Assembly (NCBI GenBank): GCA_018268105.1
Contig: JAFDXG010000129.1
Location: forward strand, 1 to 64,000
Direction: 5' to 3'
Length of the DNA stretch: 64,000 bases
Source of the DNA: Bacteroidota bacterium
Lineage (GTDB): Bacteria > Bacteroidota > Bacteroidia > Chitinophagales > Chitinophagaceae
The translations under genes and the position numbers were made by a program. The notes below the pieces were generated by a model, which was not told the origin of the DNA, made no database searches, and saw only the letters and a program-made list of their open reading frames with translations. The stretch's first letter is position 1; the number at the start of each line of letters is the position of its first letter. This document shows, one piece after another, positions 17,732-25,535 of this stretch.

Positions 17732-18082
17732 TTAAGGGTAAGTTGTTGATTGCTGGTAACAGTACGATAAATCTCTGCGTTGCCGGAAATTTAAAAGTTT
17801 TATGATAATTCTTATGCTAAAGGAAACGACATTTATTGGAGGTAATGAAATTGATTTTAATATTTTAAACCCGGAATTGTGTGTAAGCAGGTATTCAGCA
17901 TTGGCGGCAACATAACAGTCTGAAAATTTATTGACATCTTCATCTTTGAGTAATTGCCATTGGTAAAATACCTGTGTAAAATATACATTCGGAAGTTCCT
18001 TTAAAGCAATAAGGAAATCATGGGCAATGGACGGAGAATATTTGGCTTTCACGATTTCCTCATATTCCGGCAGGGTGTGCAT
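17732..18082 (-). pseudogene. Truncated PIN-domain toxin remnant (COG1569-like)
   Basis: The 116-codon frame encodes the C-terminal three quarters of a PIN-family toxin: EYEEIVKAKYSP, then NVYFTQVFYQW, the acidic motif DEDVNKFSDCYVAANAEYL, and a LTHNSGFKILK segment that fits the usual VTxDxHF region. The first 30-35 residues of the family, including the catalytic DTN motif, are missing. The frame upstream runs straight into the 3' end of the alpha-oxoamine synthase gene only 26 bp away. The last 25 residues also look random. No antitoxin is adjacent. The gene therefore appears to be a dead toxin cut at its 5' end. Confidence 0.7.
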
Positions 18083-18108
18083 TTTGACGTATTCCTGCGA
18101 AAAACAGC

Positions 18109-19368
18109 TTACACATCTGCCATAGCGGGTATCTCAGCTACCTGGTAAACGCCGGCATCTAATTTCTTCTTGGTTTCTTCAAATGCGACTAATGTTCTGT
18201 CAATATCTTCCTGGGTATGCGTGGCTGTGGGGATCAGCCTGTAGATAATATGTCCTTTGGGGATGACAGGATATACAACTATAGAACAGAAGATACCATA
18301 GTTTTCCCTAAGATCCATCACCATGGCAGTTGCTTCTTCCACTCCGCCTTTCATATATACAGGTGTAACTACGCTATTAGTGTTACCGATATCAAACCCC
18401 TTTTCTTTTAATCCTTTTTGCAGCGACAAAGCATTCTTCCACAATTTTTCTTTGTACTCTGGATGGGTGCGCAACAGTTCAAGACGTTTTAAGTTGCCAA
18501 TCACTAATGGCATCGGCAAACTTTTCGCAAATATCTGGCTACGGATATTATAACGTATGTAATCAATGATGGCTTTATCACCGGCAACAAACGCACCGAT
18601 TGATGCCATTGATTTGGCAAAAGTGGAAAAATAGATATCTATATCATCCTGTACCCCCTGTTCTTCTCCGGCACCGGCACCGGTTTTGCCAAGTGTGCCA
18701 AAACCATGCGCATCATCTACCAGCAATCTGAACTGATATTTTTCCTTTAAGGCAACAATTTTTCTCAGTTTTCCCTGGTCTCCGGCCATTCCAAATACAC
18801 CTTCAGAAATAACTAATATACCGCCATCCGATGCTTGTTTTTCAATCAAAGCAGTTGCCCTTTGCAATTGTTTCTCAAGGTCGGCAATATCGTTATGCTT
18901 AAATACAAAGCGCTGACCTGCATGCAGGCGAACTCCATCTATTATGCAAGCATGGCTTTCAGCATCGTAAACTATCACATCATGACGGCTGCACATCACA
19001 TCAATAATACTCACCATGCCCTGGTAACCATAGTTAAGCAATACCGTATCTTCTTTATGTACAAAAGAGGCTAAATTACTTTCCAGTTGTTCGTGGTAAT
19101 CAGAATTTCCGCTCATCATTCTCGCACCCATAGGCAGGGCCAGTCCAAATCGTGCTGCCGCATCAGCATCAGCTTTTCTCACTTCAGGATGATTAGCCAG
19201 CCCCAGATAATTATTCAGGCTCCATACAATCATTTCTTTACCCCTGAACGACATTCTGCTTCCGATTTCTCCTTCAAGTTTTGGGAATGCAAAATATCCA
19301 TGTGCTCTTTCACGATGTTGACCAAGAGGTCCATAATTTTTTACCAGTCTTTCAAAAATATCTGCCAT
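18109..19368 (-). CDS. Alpha-oxoamine synthase family PLP enzyme (Kbl/BioF/serine palmitoyltransferase-like)
   Basis: The 419-aa product is a fold-type I PLP enzyme that condenses an amino acid with an acyl-CoA. Visible landmarks are SLNNYLGLANHPEV (about 50-64), GARMMSGNSDYHEQLE (81-96), DAESHACIIDG (135-145), LLVDDAHGFGTLG (215-227) with the PLP-contacting Asp/His pair, and the Schiff-base Lys252 in STFAKS. The family includes glycine C-acetyltransferase, AON synthase and serine palmitoyltransferase, and the substrate cannot be set from sequence alone. In sphingolipid-making Bacteroidota a protein of this type is a plausible serine palmitoyltransferase. No tdh, bio or lipid gene is next to it. 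The upstream region has a perfect TAnnTTTG box and a 10-bp palindrome, so it is probably regulated. Confidence 0.88.
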   Translation of the reverse strand: MADIFERLVKNYGPLGQHRERAHGYFAFPKLEGEIGSRMSFRGKEMIVWSLNNYLGLANHPEVRKADADAAARFGLALPMGARMMSGNSDYHEQLESNLASFVHKEDTVLLNYGYQGMVSIIDVMCSRHDVIVYDAESHACIIDGVRLHAGQRFVFKHNDIADLEKQLQRATALIEKQASDGGILVISEGVFGMAGDQGKLRKIVALKEKYQFRLLVDDAHGFGTLGKTGAGAGEEQGVQDDIDIYFSTFAKSMASIGAFVAGDKAIIDYIRYNIRSQIFAKSLPMPLVIGNLKRLELLRTHPEYKEKLWKNALSLQKGLKEKGFDIGNTNSVVTPVYMKGGVEEATAMVMDLRENYGIFCSIVVYPVIPKGHIIYRLIPTATHTQEDIDRTLVAFEETKKKLDAGVYQVAEIPAMADV

Positions 19369-19413
19369 AAAACACTTTGTTTTTCAATAAAAGCGGAGTA
19401 CCAATGCGGTGCG

Positions 19414-19452
19414 CAAAGGTAACTATTTCTGCAACACGTATAGTTGCAGAAA
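19414..19452 (-). promoter_or_regulatory. Promoter and palindromic operator candidate of the alpha-oxoamine synthase gene
   Basis: On the minus strand TACCTTTG (19421-19414) matches the TAnnTTTG -7 box. A perfect inverted repeat TTTCTGCAAC-N7-GTTGCAGAAA occupies 19426-19452, ending five bases upstream of the box and covering the expected -33 region. This position suits a repressor or activator site. Confidence 0.65.
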
Positions 19453-19570
19453 AGTTAACAGCAGGAATATAAATACCGACGGAATATTATTTTTTGAAAT
19501 TGCAGATTACAAAAAACATTGTGTATCAATATTTAATATTACAAAAAACGATTGTGTACAAATTGGAAAT

Positions 19571-19599
19571 AAAAAAGCATCACCGGAAAGGGTGATGCT
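19571..19599 (-). terminator. Terminator downstream of icd
   Basis: The arms AGCATCACC (19576-19584) and GGTGATGCT (19591-19599) form a 9-bp stem with a 6-nt loop. Read on the minus strand the stem is followed by a run of T (A-run at 19571-19576). Confidence 0.88.
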
Positions 19600-19623
19600 G
19601 AATTCATATAAAAATTGAGATGA

Positions 19624-20856
19624 TTATTTTAACCTGGCTACAAGGTGTTTGTTTATTTCTTCAAGAAAATCTTCTGTGTACAGGTAATGTTCCCCGGGGT
19701 TTACTTTGTTGCCATGGATACACACTGCAAGATCCTTGGTCATTTTGCCACTTTCTACAATTTCTATACAAACTGCTTCTAATGTATTGGCAAAATCAAT
19801 AAGTGCCTGGTTGCCATCAAGCTTTCCACGAAATGCCAATCCCCTTGTCCAGGCAAAAATAGAGGCAATAGGATTGGTAGAAGTAGGTTTACCCTTCTGA
19901 TGATCGCGATAGTGACGGGTTACAGTACCATGTGCCGCTTCTGCTTCAAGTGTTTTACCATCAGGTGTTACCAGCACTGAAGTCATTAATCCCAGCGAAC
20001 CAAATCCCTGTGCTATGGTATCGCTCTGCACATCGCCGTCATAATTCTTGCATGCCCATACAAAATTTCCGTTCCATTTCAGGGCGCTTGCCACCATATC
20101 ATCTATAAGGCGGTGTTCGTAGGTAGTACCTGCAGCCTCAAACTGTGCTTTAAATTCATTATCATAAATTTCCTGGAAGATATCTTTAAATCTTCCGTCA
20201 TATTTTTTCAGGATAGTATTTTTGGTAGAAAGGTATAGCGGCCACTTTTTGCTGAGCGCCATATTGAAGCAACTCCTGGCAAAGCCTTTGATACTTTCAT
20301 CAGTATTGTACATTGACAAAGCGACACCATCGCCTTTGAAGTTGAAAACCTCAAAAGTTTGGGGTGCACTGCCATCTTCAGGAGTGAAAGTCATGGTGAG
20401 TTTTCCTTTGCCCTTAATTACAGTATCTGTGGCACGGTACTGGTCACCAAAGGCATGACGGCCAACTATAATAGGGGCTGTCCAGTTGGTTACAAGCCGG
20501 GGTACATTCTTCATTACAATCGGCTCGCGAAATACTGTCCCGTCTAATATATTTCGAATGGTGCCATTTGGACTTTTCCACATGTGCTTCAGGTTAAATT
20601 CTTTTACCCTGGCTTCATCGGGGGTAATAGTAGCACATTTAATCCCCACACCATATTTTTTTATGGCATTAGCTGCGTCCACAGTTACCTGGTCATCTGT
20701 TTTATCCCTGTGCTCGATACCCAGGTCATAATATTTAATGTCAATGTCCAGATAAGGCAGGATCAGTTTGTCTTTAATAAATTTCCAGATGATCCTTGTC
20801 ATTTCATCTCCATCCAGTTCTACCACCGGATTAGCTACTTTTATTTTTTGCGCCAT
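19624..20856 (-). CDS. icd: NADP-dependent isocitrate dehydrogenase
   Basis: The 410-aa protein matches the eukaryote-like (type II) homodimeric NADP-IDH: it opens with [19 protein letters not shown], has the substrate-binding [19 protein letters not shown] segment (about residues 94-112), the metal-binding DDMVASALK (about 250), and the C-terminal [23 protein letters not shown] motif whose His/Arg residues select NADP. It converts isocitrate to 2-oxoglutarate in the TCA cycle and supplies NADPH in the cytosol. It is transcribed alone, with a TAnnTTTG promoter upstream and a hairpin terminator downstream. Confidence 0.97.
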   Translation of the reverse strand: MAQKIKVANPVVELDGDEMTRIIWKFIKDKLILPYLDIDIKYYDLGIEHRDKTDDQVTVDAANAIKKYGVGIKCATITPDEARVKEFNLKHMWKSPNGTIRNILDGTVFREPIVMKNVPRLVTNWTAPIIVGRHAFGDQYRATDTVIKGKGKLTMTFTPEDGSAPQTFEVFNFKGDGVALSMYNTDESIKGFARSCFNMALSKKWPLYLSTKNTILKKYDGRFKDIFQEIYDNEFKAQFEAAGTTYEHRLIDDMVASALKWNGNFVWACKNYDGDVQSDTIAQGFGSLGLMTSVLVTPDGKTLEAEAAHGTVTRHYRDHQKGKPTSTNPIASIFAWTRGLAFRGKLDGNQALIDFANTLEAVCIEIVESGKMTKDLAVCIHGNKVNPGEHYLYTEDFLEEINKHLVARLK

Positions 20857-20891
20857 GCCCTTTTTTTTAGGTTAAAAAATTTGGTTGACCG

Positions 20892-20922
20892 CAAATGTAC
20901 AGCCTTGCTATTGAATAGGCAA
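20892..20922 (-). promoter_or_regulatory. Promoter of icd
   Basis: On the minus strand TACATTTG (20899-20892) matches TAnnTTTG, with a TTG at 20922-20920 about 20 bp upstream as a -33 element. The start codon follows after about 35 bp. Confidence 0.65.
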
Positions 20923-20993
20923 GCAGTTGGTATATCATTTATTAATTATAGAAGGATTGAGGGGGTAAGGTGAAAATCTTTTTTTGTCTTATT

Positions 20994-21320
20994 TTATAAA
21001 TAATCTTTAATGAGATTCTTTATTTGTTTATCTGTAATGTTATCTATTTCACCCTTAGAATAGATGGAGAAAAGCAATACTGTGGTTTGTGTAACTTTTA
21101 CAAATGATAAAACCCGGGCGCTTCCTGATTTCCCCTTGTTTTTGGATGCAATTGCCAAACGTATTTTATATATATCGTTTCCCAGTGGAATACCAAGAGT
21201 CGGATTTTCTTCCAGATTGATGAAGAGTTCAGACAGTTCAGCTTTTAAAGACGGATATTTTTTTGTGAGTCTTTTAGCTTCTTTTTTAAAATTTTCAGAT
21301 AATACTATCTTATATCTCAT
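20994..21320 (-). CDS. RelE/ParE-type toxin
   Basis: The 108-aa basic protein begins MRYKIVLSENFKKEAKRLTKKYPSLK, typical of the RelE/HigB mRNA-interferase fold, followed by LEENPTLGIPLGNDIYKIRLAI, an arginine/lysine-rich turn (SKNKGKSGSARVL) and terminal strands with LLFSIYSKGE. Such toxins cleave mRNA at the ribosome and are neutralised by a cognate antitoxin. Here the antitoxin gene lies upstream and overlaps by 11 bp. The full-length frame suggests that the module is intact. Confidence 0.85.
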   Translation of the reverse strand: MRYKIVLSENFKKEAKRLTKKYPSLKAELSELFINLEENPTLGIPLGNDIYKIRLAIASKNKGKSGSARVLSFVKVTQTTVLLFSIYSKGEIDNITDKQIKNLIKDYL

Positions 21321-21522
21321 TTAGAAAATCTTTCGCAGGAGTAGTTTTTAATTTCCCCTCTTTGAAAAGGTGTACTTCCTGTAATCCGGTTTTTATGTTG
21401 TCTAACACACTATCACGACCTCCTTCATCCGTCTCAATTTTTTTTACATAGTTCAGATTCTTGGCCAGTTCAATAAAATGGTTGTATTCTTTATCTGTTG
21501 TATATACTGTAACATGCCTCAT
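21310..21522 (-). CDS. Antitoxin of the RelE-type module
   Basis: The 70-aa protein (MRHVTVYTTDKEYNHFIELAKNL...) ends with KLKTTPAKDFLNEI, a toxin-wrapping tail of a kind common in Bacteroidota antitoxins. It has no obvious helix-turn-helix. The gene precedes the toxin gene, and the two overlap by 11 bp, which implies translational coupling. The assignment rests on size and context. Confidence 0.75.
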   Translation of the reverse strand: MRHVTVYTTDKEYNHFIELAKNLNYVKKIETDEGGRDSVLDNIKTGLQEVHLFKEGKLKTTPAKDFLNEI

Positions 21523-21694
21523 AATTGTTTCTGTTTAAATTTTTTTTCAAAGATGCTCAAGGGTTTTTCTACAAGGTTTAAAAATTCTTAATAATGTAAT
21601 TCAAAAATATACAGACATGACAAATTTATCTAAATTAGTTTAAATAATTATCAATAAGGGTGCATTAGGCGTATTTCAAATTTTTGCACTATTG

Positions 21695-21744
21695 TTTCCC
21701 CTCGCCACGGAGTGGCGAGGGGATTTAAAGGGGTGAGGGGAAAA
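21695..21744. repeat. REP-like GC-rich palindrome in a 308-bp spacer
   Basis: CCCCTCGCCAC (21698-21708) and GTGGCGAGGGG (21712-21722) form a perfect 11-bp stem with a GGA loop, followed by a G-rich tail GGGGTGAGGGG (21730-21740). The composition contrasts with the AT-rich surroundings. A weaker relative lies at 58046-58084. Apart from this and the promoter at 21800, the spacer 21523-21830 holds no gene. Confidence 0.7.
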
Positions 21745-21799
21745 TATAGCAGCGAAAATTTGGAATACATCCAACAACACGATTAATTATTTACCGGGT

Positions 21800-21807
21800 T
21801 AACTTTG
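21800..21807 (+). promoter_or_regulatory. -7 box upstream of the MpaB-like gene
   Basis: TAACTTTG is an exact TAnnTTTG match 23 bp before the start codon. A GGAGG motif at 21820-21824 lies close to the start and may act as a ribosome-binding site, which is uncommon in Bacteroidota. Confidence 0.6.
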
Positions 21808-21830
21808 TATTAATATACCGGAGGCATGTA

Positions 21831-22616
21831 ATGATAACTGAGGAAACAGATATTACTTATTTTGTACCCACTGGTTCTATCGTAAGGAAAATATGGGGAA
21901 GGGCAGAAACTGTACTTTTTATTTTTGCAGGTGCGGCTGCAGAGTTCTCACTCAACAAATCTGTAGACTGGCTGTATTTTACCGGGAAACTACCTCATGA
22001 TCCGATAGGACGTTTGTTCTCTACCGTTAGCTATGCCAGGAAAATTATTTTTTTTAAAGAAAATACGGCGCTCGGAGCTATTGATAAAATGAGGCAGGTA
22101 CATACAACTGTGGAAGGGGCAAGAGGCGCATCTATACCAGACTGGGCATATCGAGATGTATTGTATATGCTCATTTATTGTTCCATCACTTCATTCGAAT
22201 TGATAGAGCGCAGACTTACAAAGGAGGAAAAGGAAGAAGTGTTTCGTGTGTTCATTACTGTGGGGCAGCGAATGGGGCTTACAGATTTGCCAATTACTTT
22301 TGACGAATGGGTCGCAGACCGCAGGAAACAACTGGTTCAGGATATTGAGAAAAGTAACTTTACTCTCGATCTTTACAAGCAATACCGAAAGCACCTTGGG
22401 TTGTTGCGGTATATCATTTTATTGAAAGTACAGGGTCGTATTGCACCGGAAGAAGTAAGAAGGTTACTGGGTTTAAAATCTTCTGCGATTGTACCTGCTG
22501 CCGTTTGGTTATACAAGATCGTTTCAATTTTTAAAATGGACCAACTGTTGAAACCTTATTTGCTGCCATTAAAATACAAGAGGCAGTTCATGGAGATGGA
22601 GAAAGGGGAGACGTGA
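21831..22616 (+). CDS. MpaB-like oxygenase (DUF2236 family)
   Basis: The 261-aa protein matches the MpaB/rubber-oxygenase (DUF2236) family: IWGRAETVLFIFAGAAAEFSLN near residue 20-42, PIGRLFSTVSYARKIIF near 57-74, the conserved RQVHTTVEG segment near 88, and IPDWAYRDVLYMLIYCSI near 101-118. Family members are heme-b-dependent oxygenases or are of unknown function. The Bacteroidota subgroup is uncharacterised, and I cannot confirm the heme ligands by eye. It stands alone between a toxin-antitoxin module and a convergent methyltransferase gene. Confidence 0.82.
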   Translation: MITEETDITYFVPTGSIVRKIWGRAETVLFIFAGAAAEFSLNKSVDWLYFTGKLPHDPIGRLFSTVSYARKIIFFKENTALGAIDKMRQVHTTVEGARGASIPDWAYRDVLYMLIYCSITSFELIERRLTKEEKEEVFRVFITVGQRMGLTDLPITFDEWVADRRKQLVQDIEKSNFTLDLYKQYRKHLGLLRYIILLKVQGRIAPEEVRRLLGLKSSAIVPAAVWLYKIVSIFKMDQLLKPYLLPLKYKRQFMEMEKGET

Positions 22617-22663
22617 AACGATAAACGCGAAACAATAAACGTGAAATGTGAAACGATAAACCA
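22612..22663. repeat. Degenerate ACGATAAAC-type tandem repeat
   Basis: About five imperfect 10-nt units of the form GTGAAACGAT/AAACGCGAAA/CAATAAACGT follow directly after the MpaB-like stop codon. The same motif appears at 35097-35130 and 36352-36461. Confidence 0.7.
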
Positions 22664-22694
22664 TAATTCATTTCCACAATACCTCTGCTGCTCA

Positions 22695-23243
22695 TTATTT
22701 TTTGATCAACTGTACCAGTTCCCAAAGCACGATACCTGCTGCAACAGAGATATTCAGAGAATGTTTCATGCCTGCCTGTGGAATTTCAATGCATCCATCA
22801 CATAGGGGCAGCACTTCATCTGATACTCCACTCACTTCATTTCCAAAAACCACTGCAATTTTTCCCGCTGTTGATTTTCCTGTTAGTCTTTGCCAGTCGA
22901 GATTACCAAGCAAAAGACTTCCTTCTGCCTGCTCTATAGCCCATATATTAAAACCCGTTGTGCGAAGTTGTTGCACCGCATCTTTTGCTGATGAACAATA
23001 TTTCCAGTTTACAGTTTCAGTTGCACCAAGTGCGGTTTTATGAATATCACGATGCGGGGGTTGCGGAGTATAACCGCATAGGTATATCCCTTCAATTAAA
23101 AAAGCATCTGCAGTCCGAAAAACACTGCCTACGTTGTGCATGCTGCGTATATTGTCCATAACGACTACTATTGGTGTTTTCTCAGACCGCTTAAATTCCT
23201 CTACCGATTTCCGGTTCAGTTCATCCATACTTAATTTTCGCAT
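22695..23243 (-). CDS. SpoU/TrmH-family RNA 2'-O-methyltransferase
   Basis: The product is 182 aa from the ATG at 23243 (MRKLSMDELN...), the usual start of this Bacteroidota family; an upstream in-frame ATG at 23264 lies beyond the predicted -7 box and is not used. SPOUT motifs are clear: NIRSMHNVGSVFRTADAF (motif 1), AVVFGNEVSGVSDEVL (motif 2) and IPQAGMKHSLNISVAAGIVLWE (motif 3). It methylates a ribose in tRNA or rRNA; the target is not predictable. It lacks the N-terminal extension of RlmB, which fits the short TrmH-like group. Confidence 0.92.
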   Translation of the reverse strand: MRKLSMDELNRKSVEEFKRSEKTPIVVVMDNIRSMHNVGSVFRTADAFLIEGIYLCGYTPQPPHRDIHKTALGATETVNWKYCSSAKDAVQQLRTTGFNIWAIEQAEGSLLLGNLDWQRLTGKSTAGKIAVVFGNEVSGVSDEVLPLCDGCIEIPQAGMKHSLNISVAAGIVLWELVQLIKK

Positions 23244-23247
23244 GTGA

Positions 23248-23255
23248 CAAAGATA
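23248..23255 (-). promoter_or_regulatory. -7 box placed four bases from the start codon
   Basis: On the minus strand TATCTTTG matches TAnnTTTG and ends four bases before the ATG at 23243. Transcription would begin at or within the start codon, implying a leaderless mRNA. Confidence 0.55.
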
Positions 23256-23399
23256 GCAATTCACTTACCGTCATTACTTTTTGTAGAAAGCATTATATTT
23301 TGCATGCAGTTTTTACTGACTAAATGTTTTTTGACATCTTGTCATTTTTTATACAGATTTTTGTTTATTGATTACATTTATTCTCAAATAACTTAAAGC

Positions 23400-23921
23400 A
23401 TGGAAAGAATAATTATTGATATGGATGAAGTGATGGCAGATACCATGGGGGCAATGTTTGAATGGTATTATAAAAATTATACACAACCGCTCGACTATTC
23501 TAAAATGAAAGGTTCGTGGATGCTTGGAATTCCTGAAGATCACAAATCCGCTGCCCGGGAACTGTTATACAGTGAGGGTTTTTTTCGTCATCTTCCTGTG
23601 ATGGACGGTTGCGTGGATGTAATGGATGAACTCAATAAAAAGTATGAAGTGTTCATAGTGTCGGCGGCGACTGAGTTTCCCAATTCCCTCAGAGATAAAT
23701 TAGAGTGGCTCAACGAACATTTTCCTTTTTTGTCCTGGCGGCAGTTGGTACTTTGCGGAGATAAGCGGATGATATTGGGTGATTATATGATTGACGACCA
23801 TGTGCGCAACCTCGTACATTTTAAAGGGAAGCCCTATCTTTACAGTACTATTCTCAATAAAGATGATACCGGTTATGACCGGATAAATAACTGGCAGGAA
23901 GTGGCAGAGAAGTTTTTGTAG
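23400..23921 (+). CDS. 5'(3')-deoxyribonucleotidase (NT5C type)
   Basis: The 173-aa HAD-superfamily protein begins IIIDMDEVMADT, the nucleophile motif DxDEV of the NT5C family, has VIVSAATEFPNS-like motif 2 (FIVSAATEFPNS near residue 83-94), and the C-terminal acidic pair in GDYMIDDHVRNL (near 126-137). It dephosphorylates nucleoside monophosphates, preferentially deoxy, in the cytosol and limits nucleotide pools. Its length is normal. The start is the only reasonable ATG. It is preceded by a 135-bp divergent promoter region shared with the methyltransferase gene. Confidence 0.93.
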   Translation: MERIIIDMDEVMADTMGAMFEWYYKNYTQPLDYSKMKGSWMLGIPEDHKSAARELLYSEGFFRHLPVMDGCVDVMDELNKKYEVFIVSAATEFPNSLRDKLEWLNEHFPFLSWRQLVLCGDKRMILGDYMIDDHVRNLVHFKGKPYLYSTILNKDDTGYDRINNWQEVAEKFL

Positions 23922-23924
23922 TTT

Positions 23925-24018
23925 CTGATTTTTGGTTTATAGTTTATAGTTTTTGGTTTATTGTTTCATCTAACTTCAAACCCCAAACATCAAACCCCAA
24001 ACCAATCTCAAATCAAAA
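23925..24018. repeat. Degenerate TTTGGTTTATAG / CAAACCCCAAA repeats
   Basis: The spacer starts with TTTTTGGTTTATAGTTTATAG units and ends with CAAACCCCAAACATC units on the same strand. The two halves are partly complementary and could pair. No gene is present. Confidence 0.65.
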
Positions 24019-24025
24019 AAGGCTT

Positions 24026-24511
24026 ATGGATTTTAGTGACATGCATAGTTTGCCGGCGTGGGATGATCACCGCATGTTGAAAAAAATATATGAGGGGGAA
24101 GAGTGGAAGTTGCGTCCTCAATTTGAAGCTGCAGAGAAATTATACAATAAATGGCGGGAGATTTTTGTGCTGGTAGAATCATATTGTGAAACCTTACAGG
24201 ATTCGGCGGATTATGACCATGCAGAAAAAAACAAGGAATTAATCGGTCAGAATCTTTTTATTGTTGCCCCGAAAATTATTGGCGCTGCCGGTGCAGCTAC
24301 TTATGTACTACAAATGGAAAACGCTTCCATTGTGCGCAACAACTGTCGCGAAATGATGGAGCAGATAAGTTTCACTGCTATTGTAGGGGCTGGTGAGGAA
24401 AAATATGCGGAAGCAATAGAAAGAGAAATGGAAATTTTTCGTAATTTATTCAGGGATTGGGTGGCAACATTCGCAAAGGATGATAATGAAGATGAGTGGG
24501 GGTTGTTTTAA
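24026..24511 (+). CDS. Conserved hypothetical cytosolic protein
   Basis: The 161-aa product has no signal peptide or membrane segment and is predicted to be almost entirely helical (LRPQFEAAEKLYNKWREIF, GQNLFIVAPKIIGAAGAATYVLQMENA, YAEAIEREMEIFRNLFRDWVATF), with an acidic C-terminus. I do not recognise a family with certainty; similar short proteins occur in Chitinophagaceae as hypotheticals. It lies 104 bp after the deoxyribonucleotidase gene, separated by repeats, and 50 bp before the secreted EEP-family gene. Its frame, composition and codon pattern look like a real gene. Confidence 0.75.
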   Translation: MDFSDMHSLPAWDDHRMLKKIYEGEEWKLRPQFEAAEKLYNKWREIFVLVESYCETLQDSADYDHAEKNKELIGQNLFIVAPKIIGAAGAATYVLQMENASIVRNNCREMMEQISFTAIVGAGEEKYAEAIEREMEIFRNLFRDWVATFAKDDNEDEWGLF

Positions 24512-24561
24512 CTAATGCATCTTTATTTCGTAATATTTATTTAATAAACCCTCAAACGGAA

Positions 24562-25404
24562 ATGATGAACAAAATTATTTTTTGCCTGTTATTCTCTATT
24601 TGCCTACAGTCTGTCTGGGCACAAAAAAATACACCAATAATTATTGCTACCTATAATCTCAGGTATAACAATCCTGGTGACAGTTTGAATGCATGGCCAT
24701 ACCGGAAGGAAAATGTAAAAGCACTGATCCGCTTTCATGAATTTGATATTTTCGGCACGGAAGAAGGATTGATTGACCAGATAAAAGATATAGCAGAATT
24801 GCAGGAATATGCCTATACCGGCAAAGGACGCGATGACGGAAAAGAAGCAGGTGAACATTCAGCTATTTTTTACAAAAAGGATAGGTTTAAACTGCTCGAA
24901 TCGGGTGATTTCTGGCTGAGTGAAACCCCCGACAAACCAGGTAAAGGCTGGGATGCAAAATGCTGCAACCGTATTTGCTCCTGGGGAAAGTTCAAAGATC
25001 TACTGACAAAAAAAGAGTTTTTCTTTTTCTGCGTACATTTCGATCACCAGGGTGTGATAGCCCGTCGTGAATCAGGTAAACTGATGGTGCAAAAGATAAA
25101 AGAGATCGCAAAAAATACACCGATTGTTTGTGTTGGCGATTTTAATTCCACTCCCGAAACCGAACAGATCAAAGAAATGCAATCTATTCTTAAAGATGCA
25201 TATCAGGTTACCGAAATGCCGCCTTATGGACCTGTCGGCACTTTTAATGCATTTAAATTTGATGCACCGATGAAACACAGGATAGATTATATATTTGTTA
25301 GCCCGCAAATTAAGGTGCTTAAGTATGGCGTACTCACTGATGCTAATGACCAGCGTTATCCTTCAGACCACCAGCCGGTAATGATTAAAGCTTTATTACC
25401 GTAA
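24562..25404 (+). CDS. Secreted endonuclease/exonuclease/phosphatase-family hydrolase
   Basis: The product is 280 aa from the ATG at 24562; an in-frame start at 24496 would overlap the previous gene and precede the signal peptide (KIIFCLLFSICLQSVWAQ), so the later start is chosen. EEP-fold landmarks are present: ATYNLRYNN (metal-binding Asn), FDIFGTEEGL (Glu), VHFDHQG (His), VGDFNSTPE (Asp/Asn) and SDHQPVMI (catalytic Asp-His). Secreted Bacteroidota members of this family are phosphodiesterases or phosphatases of unknown physiological substrate. The gene has its own terminator. Confidence 0.92.
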   Translation: MMNKIIFCLLFSICLQSVWAQKNTPIIIATYNLRYNNPGDSLNAWPYRKENVKALIRFHEFDIFGTEEGLIDQIKDIAELQEYAYTGKGRDDGKEAGEHSAIFYKKDRFKLLESGDFWLSETPDKPGKGWDAKCCNRICSWGKFKDLLTKKEFFFFCVHFDHQGVIARRESGKLMVQKIKEIAKNTPIVCVGDFNSTPETEQIKEMQSILKDAYQVTEMPPYGPVGTFNAFKFDAPMKHRIDYIFVSPQIKVLKYGVLTDANDQRYPSDHQPVMIKALLP

Positions 25405-25427
25405 TGATACTACCATCAATTTCTTTT

Positions 25428-25453
25428 AAACCTGTCATTTGACAGGTTTTTCT
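25428..25453 (+). terminator. Terminator of the EEP-family gene
   Basis: The arms AAACCTGTC (25428-25436) and GACAGGTTT (25441-25449) pair perfectly around an ATTT loop and are followed by T residues. Confidence 0.88.
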
Positions 25454-25509
25454 GTATTTGGGAAACTACTTTTCCGCATTTCGTAACAATAGGTCATGCC
25501 ATATGTTCA

Positions 25510-25517
25510 TATTTTTG
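25510..25517 (+). promoter_or_regulatory. -7 box of the porin/Rieske/imelysin/DHOR operon
   Basis: TATTTTTG matches TAnnTTTG 18 bp before the porin start codon. No good TTG -33 element is seen at the right distance, which may mean activator dependence. Confidence 0.5.
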
Positions 25518-25535
25518 CGGCGAATTTGAATTGAT

